DNA of 64,000 nucleotides from Paraescarpia echinospica (GCA_020002185.1 CM034538.1:64267258-64331257), one strand, 5' to 3'; positions 1-12,430 are shown, counted from the first letter of the stretch. The notes: a model not told the origin generated them from the letters alone. A program made the numbers and translations.

Positions 1-289
1 TGGTTATAGGCACTGTATACCTTAGATGAGACGGCTAGGTCCACTTCTCTCTCTGCTAGGGACGCTTAGGTCAGCAAATGACGACAGAAAAAAAAAATGC
101 CCTTAGGTCAGCTAAAATAGACAAAACTGCACATGCACCTGCTGAGTTACTTATTGAAAATGGCTCACCTACTACTCACGAGGCGTTAGTCGCATTTTCT
201 GCAAATGCGGTATATCAGTGCCCCAACTGAAATTGTATGCGGCTTGTAATTTCCGATATTCTCTGTTGTAGAAGTAGACAGAGGCGTTC

Positions 290-718
290 TCATATCTTTG
301 GGTCAATTAGAATCAGAATATTTGCAGTGTACGACATGTAGTCAACCATGCCTTCCTGGGATAAATTACCGTCACACAACATTCGGTACTGAATAGCCAG
401 ATTAGCTATGGACCATTGGGACAGAGTGATTGTTTCGAGTTTATGCTTTGTGCCGGACTTGATAACGATTTGTTTGCCCTCATGCGCCCAAGCAACAATC
501 TCCTCCTCGATATTGTAACGCGACAGAAAGTCGGTCACATCAAAGTAACTGAGTAGAGACTTACGAGACATTAGATGGATCCGCGGGTCTTGCCACGTGC
601 CAGGGATGGTCATGCCGCTCGGTGTTGCAGCTGTAGTCGGACGCGTGTTCCCCCTGAATGGCGATGGCTCGAACGAGGTTCCTGGTTCGTCTCCCGTCTG
701 CGCCGTTCCCGCTGCCTA
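290..718 (-). CDS. Unrecognised ORF remnant, probably repeat-derived
   Basis: An open frame runs leftward from an in-frame TAG at 718-716 to a TGA near 290. The first ATG is at 613. The translated part is rich in Gly, Pro and Thr before the ATG and becomes a compact mixed sequence after it (for example FDVTDFLSRYNIEEEIVAWA), ending ILILIDPKI. The frame also reads well upstream of the TAG for about 20 codons, which suggests one nonsense mutation in a longer frame. I see no splice sites or catalytic motif. The style resembles accessory proteins of invertebrate retroelements, but I do not recognise a family and assign no function. Confidence 0.35.
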
Positions 719-960
719 CATTGTCCGCAAGTCAGTGAGTAGGTTGACGTATGCGTCTTCTCCAGCGTCGGGCCTGTCTCACCGGTGTGTGGTCAGCTGG
801 GCAGTGTCGCTGTGCCGCCAGTCGGACTGCGGCTCGCGGCCACGTGCATGTCCGGCTTGGACGTCTTCGGCAGTTTGCGGCATCGACCGCAGCGCTTTGT
901 GAGTAACAGCTTTTGCTGCTCACTAGGCAACTTCGAGTGTCCCAGGCCATCTGCGTCGGT

Positions 961-1060
961 GAGGGCCACCGATGACGATGAGGGCCACCGATGACGATGA
1001 GGGCCACCGATGACGATGAGGGCCACCGATGATGATGAGGGCCACCGATGACGATGAGGG
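961..1060. repeat. 19-bp minisatellite, five units
   Basis: Five head-to-tail copies of GAGGGCCACCGATGACGAT (961-979, 980-998, 999-1017, 1018-1036, 1037-1055) with a partial sixth. Only the fourth unit differs (GATGATGAT instead of GATGACGAT). It ends one base before the hairpin at 1062. Confidence 0.95.
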
Positions 1061-1061
1061 A

Positions 1062-1126
1062 AAACACTCCAGGTCGCCAGGACAGCGCCCTGGTAGCGAG
1101 CGCTGTCGTAGCGACCTGGAGTGTTT
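1062..1126. repeat. Perfect-arm hairpin upstream of a LINE
   Basis: AAACACTCCAGGTCGC (1062-1077) is exactly complementary to 1111-1126. Inside it GACAGCGC (1081-1088) pairs with GCGCTGTC (1100-1107), leaving a small internal bulge and an 11-base loop. The 24 paired positions contain no mismatch, which is striking beside a LINE that has decayed. Confidence 0.9.
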
Positions 1127-1204
1127 GCATTTAGCCTCTGTGATGTTTATCGTTTTTCGTCAGTTTTAATTCAAGGACATTGTATATGTTCGTCGAGAAG
1201 TTGT

Positions 1205-3295
1205 ATGAAGATATTGTGGGGCAGAACAACCAAAGTTTTGGCAGTTTTATGGACCATTTTACTCGTTGTGTGTGTGTGTGGTGAACCGATTTGGCAAAAT
1301 GGCAGATTCAAGACATATTCGCATGACGCGCTGTTGGCCTTGCGACCCAGTGTCACTGACAATCTTTCTGGTCCACTCCTGGATTTAAACGACTTTACAG
1401 TGCTCTCGGACACTAACAACAGAAACCACCCGCGACGCAAGCGGGACAAGAAAGGCGGCGTTCGCCAGAGACTGAAGAAAAAGAAGGTAAGCACCCTCCC
1501 CCTGCCCTCTATCGTGTTGGCTAATGTCCGATCATTACGTTCGAAAATTGCCGGACAATGAATTTTACGTTGATGGCTTTGGTACCCCATTGAGATTGGA
1601 CCGGGACAAAAAGCTGAGTGGCAAATCACAGGGTGGATGGATCTGTGAGTACATTAACCAGCGCTGGTGTAAGTCTGTCATCGTGAGGGAAGAACTGTGT
1701 ACCCCGGACGTGGAGCTATTGTCAGTGTCGCTTCGTCGACCTATTTACCCAGATAGTTCGGACAGCTATTTTTAATTCTGGTCTATGTGCCACCGTTAGC
1801 TAATGTTGCACGCGCAGCTGATGCAATCACTAGCTGTGTGCACCGGCTTGAGACAATGTCACCGGACTCGCCTAACTTAATTCTCGGAGATTTCAATAGC
1901 TGCCGACTAGACAAAACATTGCCTGTTTACCAGCAGTACGTGACGTGTCAGACACGCGATAGTAATACCCTCGATCTTTGTTATTGCAACATTAAGGACG
2001 CGTACAAGTCCGTGACGAAGATGGCACTCGGTACAGCTGATCACAATATGGTACATTTGATCCCGGCGTATAGAATTAAACTGCAGAGACAGAAAGCAGT
2101 GCAGAAAACTGTAAAAAAACGTGGGACTTGAACTCGGTCGACGCCCTTAGGGGGTGTTTTGATTGTACTTTGTGGGATGTTCTTATTGACTCCAGTTCTT
2201 CGCTTGAAGAAGCAGTTGATATCGTCACAGACTATATCAAGTTTTGTGAAGAGATGATTGTCCCCACAAAGGCTGTGAAAATCTTCTCAAATAACAAACC
2301 GTGGGTGAGTAAAGAACTGAAAAACATAATCAACGAGAAGAAGAGGGCTTTCATGTCTAACAACCGCATTGAAGCAAAAAGGATCCAGTGTACTCTAAAA
2401 AAGCAGATCAGGGACGCTAAACTGGAATACAAGGACAACATTGAACGCCTGTTCCAATACGTCAATATGCACAGGGCGTGGCAGGGACTGAACTCTCTTT
2501 CTGGTGTTGAGTCCGGCAAACGTGTCATACAAACCCCAGAGTCAGCTGAAGAGAATCTCCAGTTCGCTGAAGACTGGAATTCCTTTTTGACGTTTTGACC
2601 AGTGTGACTTCTCACGTGAGCGTCAGGAGGCGGTGGACGATATTGAGTCTCAGCTCACTGAGGATGAAACCCCAGAAATACCTCCTGATGACGTCAGTAA
2701 GATCTTCAAGCACGTTAATCCTCACAAGGCAGCTGGGCCTGACAACGTCAGTGGTCGGGTCCTCAAGGAATGCCATGCTGTGCTGCGTGCAGTGTTCAGC
2801 ATCCTTTTCAACTGGTCTCTGAAGCAGCATCGCATCCCCCTGGCCTGGAAATCGTGAGTTATATGTCCTGTCCCCAAGATACCTGTGCCATCTGTTCTCA
2901 ATGGCTACCTCAGTCGTCATGAAGTGCTTTGACCGACTCGTACTTCGTCCTCTCCTGCTGCATGTTGGGAATCAACTGGATCCCCTCCAATTTGCGTATA
3001 AAAGCAATAGAGATGTGGATGATGCAGTCCTCACTCTATGTCATAGTATGTATACTCACCTGGAAAAACCCAAGTAATTTGCCAGGATAGTCTTTATTGA
3101 CTTTTAGTCGGCTTTCAACACCATCCAGCCACACATCATGATGAATAAATTTGTCAATGTGCATGTGAACCCACACATCATCTTGTGGGTAAACCAGTTT
3201 CTTACAGAGCGTACGCAAGTAGTGCGCTATAATGGTGCTGTGTCGAGCTCACTCTTCACTTTCACCGGTGCCCCCCAGGGCTTGCACATACTTTT
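1205..3295 (+). mobile_element. Decayed non-LTR retrotransposon (endonuclease plus partial RT)
   Basis: A LINE open reading frame can be followed from an ATG at 1205 through several frames. First comes a hydrophobic leader and a basic stretch (RRKRDKKGGVRQRLKKKK). Next is the start of the AP-endonuclease domain (PSIVLANVRSLRSKI near 1505-1550). More endonuclease follows, including ILGDFNSCRLDKTLP near 1880 and GTADHNMVHLIPAYR near 2030. A linker at 2128-2595 leads to the N-terminal reverse transcriptase (HKAAGPDNVSGRVLKECH near 2720). RT pieces continue to GAPQG near 3280, just before the catalytic YxDD region. Frame changes near 1555, 1775, 2127, 2600 and 2860, and a missing stretch after 1555, show it is dead. 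No 3' end or target duplication is visible. It resembles the L2/I-group LINEs common in fish and molluscs; clade uncertain. Confidence 0.85.
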
Positions 3296-3305
3296 TGTCT
3301 TTTGT

Positions 3306-3344
3306 AGTGTCCACCGACACCTAATTTTGAAACAATATATGACC

Positions 3345-3393
<49 letters not shown>

Positions 3394-4051
3394 AAGTGTT
3401 AAAACATAATGATTTAAAGTCAGGAAACGGAATTAATCAGTACCACAAAAAAGTTTTAAGCTGCTAGCATTTTCAAGTTAATCACAAACCAAAACTGTTT
3501 GAGTTTGAGTTTGGGAACTTAAGGGCGTGTCCACCAACACTCGTGGTTCTGTAGAGTACTGAAAATGCTATACAGCAAACACTATATTTGGTATATTTCA
3601 TAGAAGGAATATTCATTTGTAATTAGTTTAAGAGAAAAAGCATGTATGTTTGCTCTAGTATTTCGCGGATATAATTAAAATGACGCTTTTCAAGAATGTT
3701 CACCGACACCATGTCCTCCGACACCGACTCGAATGCGCTGCTGGTGCTGCCGTCTGGCGAACTATACGGTCAAAATGGGTGGCGCGAATAGGTTTGTATC
3801 CAGTTTGTTAAACAATGTTGACGATAATTCTGTTTTAACGCAACTGTAATGTGCATTTATTTAGTCACCGGACACGATTATTCCTTTTCAAACTTGTATT
3901 GACTTTCTTTATGGCGTTGTAGATGTACAATTCAATGAATGATTAATCTGATGTGTCTGAGCGAGTATGTGCGTGTACTGCACTAAAACGTGCTTGCACA
4001 CGTGATCTCCTTAGCTGTGGTGTCGGAGGACACGGATTGTCGGAGGACACT
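3306..4051. mobile_element. Small inverted-repeat element with GTGTCCACCGACAC ends
   Basis: The left end (3307-3320) is GTGTCCACCGACAC. The right end carries two copies in the opposite orientation, GTGTCGGAGGACAC (4020-4033) and TTGTCGGAGGACAC (4037-4050). Further left-type copies lie at 3527-3540, 3697-3710 and 3712-3725. The interior is AT-rich, has a TA microsatellite (3349-3391) and no convincing coding frame. I could not find a clean target-site duplication. Read as a non-autonomous DNA transposon with repeated subterminal sites. Confidence 0.5.
3349..3391. repeat. (TA)n microsatellite
   Basis: About 21 uninterrupted TA dinucleotides. Confidence 0.95.
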
Positions 4052-5090
4052 TTATTTATGTATCATTATGCTAAAAGTCACACTATATTAACAGTGTTCT
4101 GCCCAGGTTTTCAAAAGGGTGGGGTGCCATTTTAATAAAAGGGCACATAGAGCGCGGTGAGCAGTGATTAAAAGGGCACTTGCGACACGCGACTAAATTA
4201 AATACATGAGATGTAGTAGCAGTGTACAGCTTGTAATTTAATATCATACTACTTACATATAGTATATTATGTACACAGTGTATACATATATTTATGTACT
4301 ATAATATATGCTCAGGCATTGTAGAACAAAACATAATATTCAGCTTTACAATAACTTTTTAATGTGTGTCAATGTGCATAATATTCAACATACACAGAGG
4401 ATATTATACAGGTAATGTTTGTGCCAAATTCCTTTGGACTAGGTTTAACATAATTGAGATATACTGTTATGTTCGATTTTGAAAATTTTAAATGTTCCAG
4501 CAACATATTAATTTTGAAAAATGACATTTAGATAAATATAAATGTGGACAAATGGAACATTATAGTATATATAGACAATACAACATGTTTAATTTTGTTA
4601 AATTTGCCTGCCTTAACTTTAGTTTCAGCAAAACACAGTATTTAGCATGATATAACATTTTATGTATAAATTCACATCATATTTGATATTCCCAGAGATT
4701 ATTATATAAGCAAAAGGTATGCAAATATTGTTGGGTTAGGCTGAACAGAAATTGAGATACATTGCACTGCAAATAGCAAAATATGTAACTGGAAAGGTGT
4801 GATATCATACATTAAAATAATGCATAGTTAATTTTGTTTTATTTACAGAAACAATAACCCACACACAATCTCAATGTTAACAATCAGTCAACAACAAAAA
4901 AAAGTAACTATCACTAGTTTGAAGCCACTGTTTAATGGTACCCCTCTGAATAATAATTATTATTACAGGTAGCTGCTGCTAAGCGATTTGGCCAAAACAA
5001 GACGCTGGCCGCCAGTAACCTTAACACCGCTGGCTAGTCCATTACACACGCACGTAACGTTGTGACCAAGAAACGGGATGCCTTGCATGA
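4052..5090. other. AT-rich non-coding stretch
   Basis: No ORF, splice pair, tandem repeat or inverted repeat that I can support. Confidence 0.6.
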
Positions 5091-5095
5091 GCATG

Positions 5096-5139
5096 AACAC
5101 CCAGAGGAGGTTGGCAGGCTCCGCGCATGCGCAAAAATG
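5096..5139 (+). repeat. 44-bp dispersed repeat containing an NRF1-like palindrome
   Basis: The segment with AGAGGAGGTTGGCAGGCTC and GCGCATGCGC (5123-5132) reappears, diverged, on the opposite strand at 14053-14102. GCGCATGCGC is the core of the NRF1 site found in many animal promoters, but because it lies in a repeated segment it may be inherited from the repeat. Confidence 0.5.
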
Positions 5140-5434
5140 AAGTCATATTAGTGATCGACCGTAAACCGGCGCCATTCAATCAATGCATGCGAACGAGTTA
5201 TCATCGCAGTTTTATCGTCTCTATACGACGGCAACCTCCGTCTTAGTACGCAATGGCAACGACGATTTATCATATTTCTTTTCCTTATATTGTGTTCACC
5301 GCAACTGTGATAATCGTTCTCTTCCGTCGTGTCCATGTTTATACGCGAAAGCGTCTTTAGGCTTTAGCGCACGTTTCATTCCTGGATGATTTGAAGGCTA
5401 GACGAATGATCTACACAGTTCGTCTTTGATACAG
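5140..5434 (+). other. Candidate 5' exon ending at a consensus splice donor
   Basis: This stretch is richer in GC than its surroundings, follows the NRF1-like palindrome, and ends ATACAG followed by GTAAGC at 5435, a good donor. It has no long frame, so it would be mainly 5' untranslated. It could be the first exon of the gene whose 3' exon starts at 9517 on the same strand. That link is inferred only from order and strand. Confidence 0.3.
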
Positions 5435-7040
5435 GTAAGCCAGTATGTACTGTATATAATAGTTGTTTGGTTATGGCACGTGAAGGTGTTTTAATATAAA
5501 CAAAAACACATAAAAGTTGTAAGAAAATTAAGAACATTCTTACAGATAAAGTTATAGGCCCATGCCTTGGCAAACCGGGCTAATAAGGGATTTATAATAC
5601 TACAATATGATCAACCATGTTTTGGAGGAGAAAAGTGTTGAAAAACTGACATTTCTATTGCAAAGGATACTATCTTGAAGCTGAAAGGTGGTGGTATGGA
5701 AAGAGGATATCCCCTGGAAACAAATGCCCTCAATTTGCACCGTTTTAAGAACCTGTGACTGGACACGAACTCTGTTCATGATATATTTATATTCTACACA
5801 CAAGTTGATTAGCTGACATTGTGACAAGTACAAAGGCCGTCAGAGAGGAAATCTAGCTTTTACGGGTATCACAAACAAAATGAAACTTCTCTCAACTTGG
5901 CCAGAACATGGTTGAGAATTACAACTGACCTGCCTCATTGATATGTTCGGCTGCTCAAATCTAGGAACTTTTAATTCCAATGGAAATTTTTGAAAATAGA
6001 TTTCTTTTTGATAAATTTAAAACCAGATTTCATAAAATTGGAGGCGCAAGATTTATTTGGGTATCTTTGTCATGCTTGACACAATATTAGAACTCAGAGT
6101 TTGTAAGATAATTCTGTAAAACACTGAGTCAAACATATAGGCTAGTACTAAGTGGCCCATTCAATGTCCCACTGACACATACACCTGATGACAATGATAC
6201 TGTTCAGACAGAGCTTCTGGGACTCCAGCAACATTCAGGTGCTGTGGTGAATTTCCATCCTGAAACTGTAACAATAATGACACAAAGACTTTTGAGAACT
6301 ACTGGTCTAGGTGTACAGTCTAGCTACAGTATAGCGTGTACACAGTCAGGAATGGGTTTACATAATGGCTTCAACAACTACATGATTTATTCAACATGTA
6401 CATTTATTAGTACGCATAATGTATAAAGACAAAAACATAATCGTAAATGAGAATGAAATAATACAGAAAACATACACTTGTAAACTGTTGTACAATAGTT
6501 ATGATAATTTGAGGCCAAGCAAAAAGAAACACTCTTAGTTGTATTTTTTAAAATAGACATCCCTTATGATTTAATAGTAAGTGTTTTGGATGATGGCCAC
6601 CACGTCTTAGATCATCTAAATAATCATGGTGCCTGATTTATGTAATTACTACAGCCCTACACCTTGAATTAGAATGACATCTAAAGCATGACTTCAAATA
6701 ATCAAGCAGTACACTGCATGACGAGTTTGGGATCAGGATTTCTTGACAAAAAACTTTTTCTTTTTTCACTGGCATATATAATAAAAAAGAGGCTGTTGTA
6801 CCCAAAAATGTTTCATCTGTATATGGCATCATGTAAGTGAAGTTATAGAAAATAATATGTGATGATGTTTCATTCTGTTTTGTACATTATATGATTTTTT
6901 GTTATGCTCTATTGTATATTGTTTAAATATATATTATAATAATGTGTGTTAATATAATTTTTAATGTTGTTATATGGTTTAATATATTGTTTGCCTAATG
7001 CATAATACCACAAAATCCTGATTCATTCCTATCCGGAGTA
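5435..7040. other. Intron-like AT-rich sequence
   Basis: Nothing codes convincingly. Short frames here are AT-rich and lack splice context. Confidence 0.5.
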
Positions 7041-7044
7041 GAAA

Positions 7045-9455
7045 TCGTTGGCAGTACATTGCAGTATGCATTTCACATTAAATTATCCCTGTCTGTTGGC
7101 AACAACACATTGCAATAGACGTATGACAGTATATTACCCCTGTCTGTTGATGACAACACATTGCCGTGAACATGTGACAGTACATTATCCCTGTCTGTTG
7201 TTGACAACACATTGCAGTGGACGTATGACAGTACGTTATCCCTGTCTGTTGGTGACAACACATTGCCGTGGACATATGACAGTACATTATCCCTGTCTGT
7301 TGGTGACAACACATTGCCGTGGACATATGACAGTACATTATCCCTGTCTGTTGGTGACAACACATTGCTGTGGACATATGACAGTACATTATCCCTGTCT
7401 GTTGGTGACAACACATTGCCGTGGACATAATTTTTTATGACAGTACATTATCCCTGTCTGTTGGTGACAACACATTGCCGTGGACATATGACAGTACATT
7501 ATCCCTGTCTGTTGGTGACAACACATTGCCGTGAACATGTGACAGTACATTATCCCTGTCTGTTGGTGACAACACATTGCCGTGGACATGTGACAGTACA
7601 TTATCCCTGTCTGTTGGTGACAACACATTGCCGTGAACATGTGACAGTACATTATCCCTGTCTGTTGGTGACAACACATTGCCGTGGACATATGACAGTA
7701 CATTATCCCTGTCTGTTGTTGACAACACATTGCTGTGGACATATGACAGTACATTATCCCTGTCTGTTGGTGACAACACATTGCCGTGGACATATGACAG
7801 TACATTATCCCTGTCTGACAACACATTTGGGTGACAGACAACACATTGCCGTGGACATATGACAGTACATTATCCCTGTCTGTTGGTGACAACACATTGC
7901 CGTGAACATGTGACAGTACATTATCCCTGTCTGTTGGTGATAACACATTGCCGTGGACATATGACAGTACATTATCCCTGTCTGTTGGTGACAACACATT
8001 GCCGTGAACATGTGACAGTACATTATCCCTGTCTGTTGGTGACAACACATTGCCGTGAACATGTGACAGTACATTATCCCTGTCTGTTGGTGACAACACA
8101 TTGCCGTGGACATATGACAGTACATTATCCCTTTCTGTTGGTGACAACACATTGCCGTGAACATGTGACAGTACATTATCCCTGTCTGTTGGTGACAACA
8201 CATTGCTGTGGACATATGACAGTACATTATCCCTGTCTGTTGGTGACAACACATTGCCGTGGACATATGACTGTACATTATCCCTGTCTGTTGGTGACAA
8301 CACATTGCCGTGGACATATGACAGTACATTATCCCTGTCTGTTGGTGACAACACATTGCCGTGAACATGTGACAGTACATTTTCCCTGTCTGTTGGTGAC
8401 AACACATTGCCGTGGACATATGACAGTACATTATCCCTGTCTGTTGGTGACAACACATTGCCGTGGACATATGACAGTACATTATCCCTGTCTGTTGGTG
8501 ACAACACATTGCTGTGGACATATGACAGTACATTATCCCTGTCTGTTGGTGACAACACATTGCTGTGGACATATGACAGTACATTATCCCTGTTTGTTGT
8601 TGACAACACATTTCAGTGAACATATGACAGTAAAGTATCACTGTCAGTTGGTGACAAAACATTGTAGTAGGTGAATGACAATTACCATTGTCAATTGGTG
8701 ACAACACATTGCAGTGACGTATGAAAGTACATTATCCCTGTTTGTTGGTGACAACACATTGCAGTGACGTATGACAGTACATTATCCCTGTTTGTTGGTG
8801 ACAACACATTGCAGTGACGTATGACAGTACATTATCCCTGTTTGTTGGTGACAACACATTGCCGTGGACATATGACAGTACATTATCCCTGTCTGTTGGT
8901 GACAACACATTGCTGTGGACATATGACAGTACATTATCCCTGTCTGTTGGTGACAACACATTGCTGTGGACATATGACAGTACATTATCCCTGTTTGTTG
9001 TTGACAACACATTTCAGTGAACATATGACAGTAAAGTATCACTGTCAGTTGGTGACAAAACATTGTAGTAGGTGAATGACAATTACCATTGTCAATTGGT
9101 GACAACACATTGCAGTAGACCTATGACAGTACATTATCCCTGTTTGTTGGTGACAACACATTGCAGTAGACGTATGACAGTACATTATCACTGTTTGTTG
9201 GTGACAACACATTGCAGTAGACGTATGTCAGTACATTATCCCTGTCTGTTGGTGACAACACATTGCAGTAGACCTATGACAGTACATTATCCCTGTTTGT
9301 TGGTGACAACACATTGCAGTGACGTATGACAGTACATTATCCCTGTCTGTTGGTGACAACACATTGCAGTAGACCTATGACAGTACATTATCCCTGTTTG
9401 TTGGTGACAACACATTGCAGTGACGTATGACAGTACATTATCCCTGTCAATGACC
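7045..9455. repeat. 51-bp minisatellite, about 45 units, with higher-order duplication
   Basis: The unit of 51 bp (GACAGTACATTATCCCTGTC then TGTTGGTGACAACACATTGC, then a variable 11 bases) is repeated from about 7045 to 9455. Since 51 is 3 x 17, frames on both strands stay open for up to 406 codons and give a 17-residue repeat with no relation to a known protein. I regard these as artefacts, not genes. Variants CCGTGGACATAT, CCGTGAACATGT and CTGTGGACATAT alternate. A divergent block at about 8590-8715 is repeated nearly exactly at about 9000-9110, showing block duplication. Confidence 0.95.
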
Positions 9456-9516
9456 ATTAACACACAAATCAACAATGGTGTCCTTTTTGGTATAGCAAAT
9501 TATTTTGTTATTGCAG

Positions 9517-10134
9517 TGGAAAGAAGATGGCCAGATGATGGAAGCGCAAATGGTTGCAGCAATGGAGGTGATTCCATCTGCAGCAGGACCATGGGTAGCT
9601 GCTTCAACAAGTCTTCCATCGGATTTACATCCAATTCATGGAGCTCCTTTTCCTGACTTTAAGACTCGATGCAACTGTTTCGAGAAATGCACAACCATAT
9701 TGCTTGACTTTTCTTTTGGGTCGTCGAGTACACGTGAACAAGGTCCTAGCAACTTGTCCCATCATCATTCGGACAGAGATGATGAGTCCAGTGTGGAGTG
9801 TGAGGGTGAGGAGGTTGATGTCCACAGTATAGTCGTTCATTGCGCTGGCAGTTGTCTTTATCACTTTCAGCTGCTGCTCCGGAAAGTCTGTATGTTTGGC
9901 GAGAAAATGGGAGACCTTACGATCTTTCTGGAACCACAGCAAGAAAATGTAAATGACAAGAATGCTATTCTTATTAAAACAGATATGCCTGGTGTCTCTC
10001 AGTCTATTGGCTATATACCAGTGCAGGATTTGCCTAGAGTGCACAAAGGGTATTTAAACAAAACACTTTGCTCCACAATTTTTTTTACAAAATTATTGCT
10101 CAATACCGACCTCAGCAGGGAAAGTCTTTGCTGA
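9517..10134 (+). CDS. 3' exon with a HIRAN-like segment
   Basis: A polypyrimidine tract and acceptor (TTTTGTTATTGCAG, ending 9516) precede a 205-codon frame that closes with TGA at 10132-10134. The first half is Ser/His/acid-rich and low in structure (HHHSDRDDESSVECEGEEVD). The second half has a fold-like pattern with NVNDKNAILIKT followed by QSIGYIPVQDLPRVHKGY. The order polar-NxxDxNA, short linker, GYIP matches HIRAN domains, which bind DNA ends in helicases such as HLTF and also occur in repeat-linked proteins of cnidarians, fish and molluscs. AATAAA at 10323-10328 could be the polyadenylation signal. The upstream coding exon is not identified; 5140-5434 is one candidate. It may be a domesticated or transposon-derived gene. 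Confidence 0.45.
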   Translation, partial: WKEDGQMMEAQMVAAMEVIPSAAGPWVAASTSLPSDLHPIHGAPFPDFKTRCNCFEKCTTILLDFSFGSSSTREQGPSNLSHHHSDRDDESSVECEGEEVDVHSIVVHCAGSCLYHFQLLLRKVCMFGEKMGDLTIFLEPQQENVNDKNAILIKTDMPGVSQSIGYIPVQDLPRVHKGYLNKTLCSTIFFTKLLLNTDLSRESLC

Positions 10135-10322
10135 CAGCTTATATCTGCCTTTTAAAAACTGGGAAATGGCCACCGATAGATCCCTCTTTTACTTACAATC
10201 AAAAACTGACGTGCTCATTCATTATGGCCAACATGTAATATTTCTACACCAGTAAGTTTATTTAACAGATGCATTTTGGTAACATTTACGGTAAGAAATT
10301 GAAAAATTCACAAACTATTATT

Positions 10323-10328
10323 AATAAA
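10323..10328 (+). promoter_or_regulatory. Possible polyadenylation signal AATAAA
   Basis: Canonical hexamer 189 bp after the stop of the HIRAN-like exon, in AT-rich sequence where chance occurrence is high. Confidence 0.3.
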
Positions 10329-11340
10329 AAATAGTACAGAGTCAATTGACAAAAGGCACCACATACTTAAATATGTTATGTATAGATGCTTGTTTACATT
10401 ACACAAAATTAAGAAACATTATCAGTGTTAAGGGCTTGTCCTGTCATGTGTGGTAATGATGTTTGTTAACTTATTTTTTACTATATCAGTGAATTTGCAA
10501 TCTGTGTTCAAACTAGTTTGGAAGAAAATCGCTTGATGGTTATATTAGAGAATAGCATTCTTGTCCCATACAAATAGTTTTCATACAATTTTATATGGTT
10601 TTTAAGTTGAACATGTTTTTCCGAATGTTTGGCATGTCAACATTGTAAAGAAAAACATTAATTTTGAAACGCTATACAATTGACGTATTCCTCTTTACCT
10701 TCACACTCCTGTTTTCCATGCTCATACACTCTAATAATACACCTGGTACTTTTTAAATTGTTGTGTCTTATCATGTCTTTTGCATTGAATTTACTTATAG
10801 CAATCTTAAGACACCCTACTACATTGGGTAAACCTTACAGAACATACCCTTGTCACATTTGCTGATCATGAATGTTTATATATAACTGTAAGATAGCTTC
10901 ACTTATTATGCTTGTGATTTAAGTTTAACATGATAATGTCTTAATGTGTAAACTTGGGGTTTGTGCTCAAATGTTATTAAAACTACAATATAATCACACT
11001 GTTGTGCAAATGGAACATTGTTAAGCTACCAAAATGTGAAATATCCCCAGGTTAGTTGTTCCTGTCCAATATGTAATACACAGAAACATAACCAATATTA
11101 CTGTATCATGTTACATCTATGTTTATTGAACCTGCCACAACGACCTATTTTTGTGGGACTCGATTTCCTGTAGATGTGGCTGCTCTAATCTTTTATTGCT
11201 GTTTGTGTTACATGTATTTGATTATTTGAAGAACGTGAAACATTTATTAAACCATAATTTGTAATCAAGATATCTTGTTGTAACGTATATCATTATATAA
11301 TGTATTTAATTTAAGGTAACAAGCAATATTAAATCATTCA
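10329..11340. other. AT-rich intergenic sequence
   Basis: No supported feature. Confidence 0.6.
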
Positions 11341-11354
11341 TACCCAAGTACTAA

Positions 11355-11655
11355 TGGCGCAGTTGTCGAGGCAACATGTGTTCAGGCACAGGGGGAGATC
11401 AGCAACTGAGGAAATCGCATGGAACTTCTGCCGAATGGTTTGCGTGTCTCTTTGGCATGTACATTTGCCAAGAAGATTGAGCCAACTTCCTGTCTGCTGC
11501 ACACCGGTCGGTGTAGTCGCAGAGGATGATTCTCGGATGTTACATTCACAGGAACATTTACTTCAGCGTTGAAGTCTACCTCTTCCTCTCGGTACCGCTC
11601 ATTTGCAGTCTTATAGTAAAACTGCAGCTCCGGGTGTATTTTCTTATAACATTCA
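11355..11655 (-). CDS. Downstream exon of an unrecognised minus-strand gene
   Basis: On the minus strand an acceptor (CATATTTTCAG) ends just before 11655. The exon opens with one base that completes a codon (phase 2) and reads ECYKKIHPELQFYYKTANER and onward to SMRFPQLLISPCA before a stop near 11380. The composition is that of a real protein: charged, with spaced aromatic residues. The phase matches exactly the donor of the exon at 12636-12876, giving a Ser codon across the junction, so the two are probably consecutive. I do not recognise the family. The remainder down to about 11355 would be 3' UTR. Confidence 0.5.
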
Positions 11656-11679
11656 CTGAAAATATGAAAGTATAACAAA

Positions 11680-12430
11680 CATATTAAGTATGGTTAAGGA
11701 TGACTACAAAACATCTTTAAGAAACAATGTAATTTAACAAAACTCATCTCCCTCTACTCGTTAGCACGTAGCTTACATTGAATTATCCTCAAGAAACCTG
11801 TGGGAATTTTTGTCATCTCTTATGGTAAAATATATATATGTAGTGTTGTACATCAGTGTTTTGAAATCACCCCCAACTTGTTATGTATAAACGAATTGAT
11901 GCTAGACAAGTTTACATGTTAGCGTTTAACGTAATTTACCATTTTATGTACATTCATAGTGTCATATTACAAAATACAATATAAAGCAAGGTTGTACGTT
12001 CCTTTACTCAAAAACAATAAGTGTTCTAATTATTAACATGAATTTATGTATATTTTGTTTATATTACGCAATAACATTTCAAAGCTCATACAGGGAATGA
12101 GCAATGTCACATGGGCAAAAACGTTTTCATAAAAATGAACTTGATATGAATATAAAATTATTATATTAAACCAGTACATCCTAATGTTATGTACTTTTTT
12201 CTACTTAAAATAAACAATTACTATCCAAATTGTGTAGATATTAACATAAAATATTTGTTACTTAAAATTCATACATCCGATCACAGATCAAATTGCTGAA
12301 GAGATTTTAAACTACAATTTTCGGAAGATTTATTTTCGTATAATTTTGTTTCCAAAAATTACTAAGAATACTTTAATATTAAATGGCAAATTTGTGCATA
12401 TCAAAGTTCCTACTAAACAGCTTTGTCGTA
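11680..12430. other. Probable intron, AT-rich
   Basis: Lies between the two phase-compatible minus-strand exons. No other feature until the MITE at 12434. Confidence 0.45.

Noticed and set aside
7045..9455. Long open frames (up to 406 codons) on both strands in the 51-bp array
   Set aside because: They follow from a unit length divisible by three without stop codons; both strands are open and no start context, splice site or domain supports a gene.
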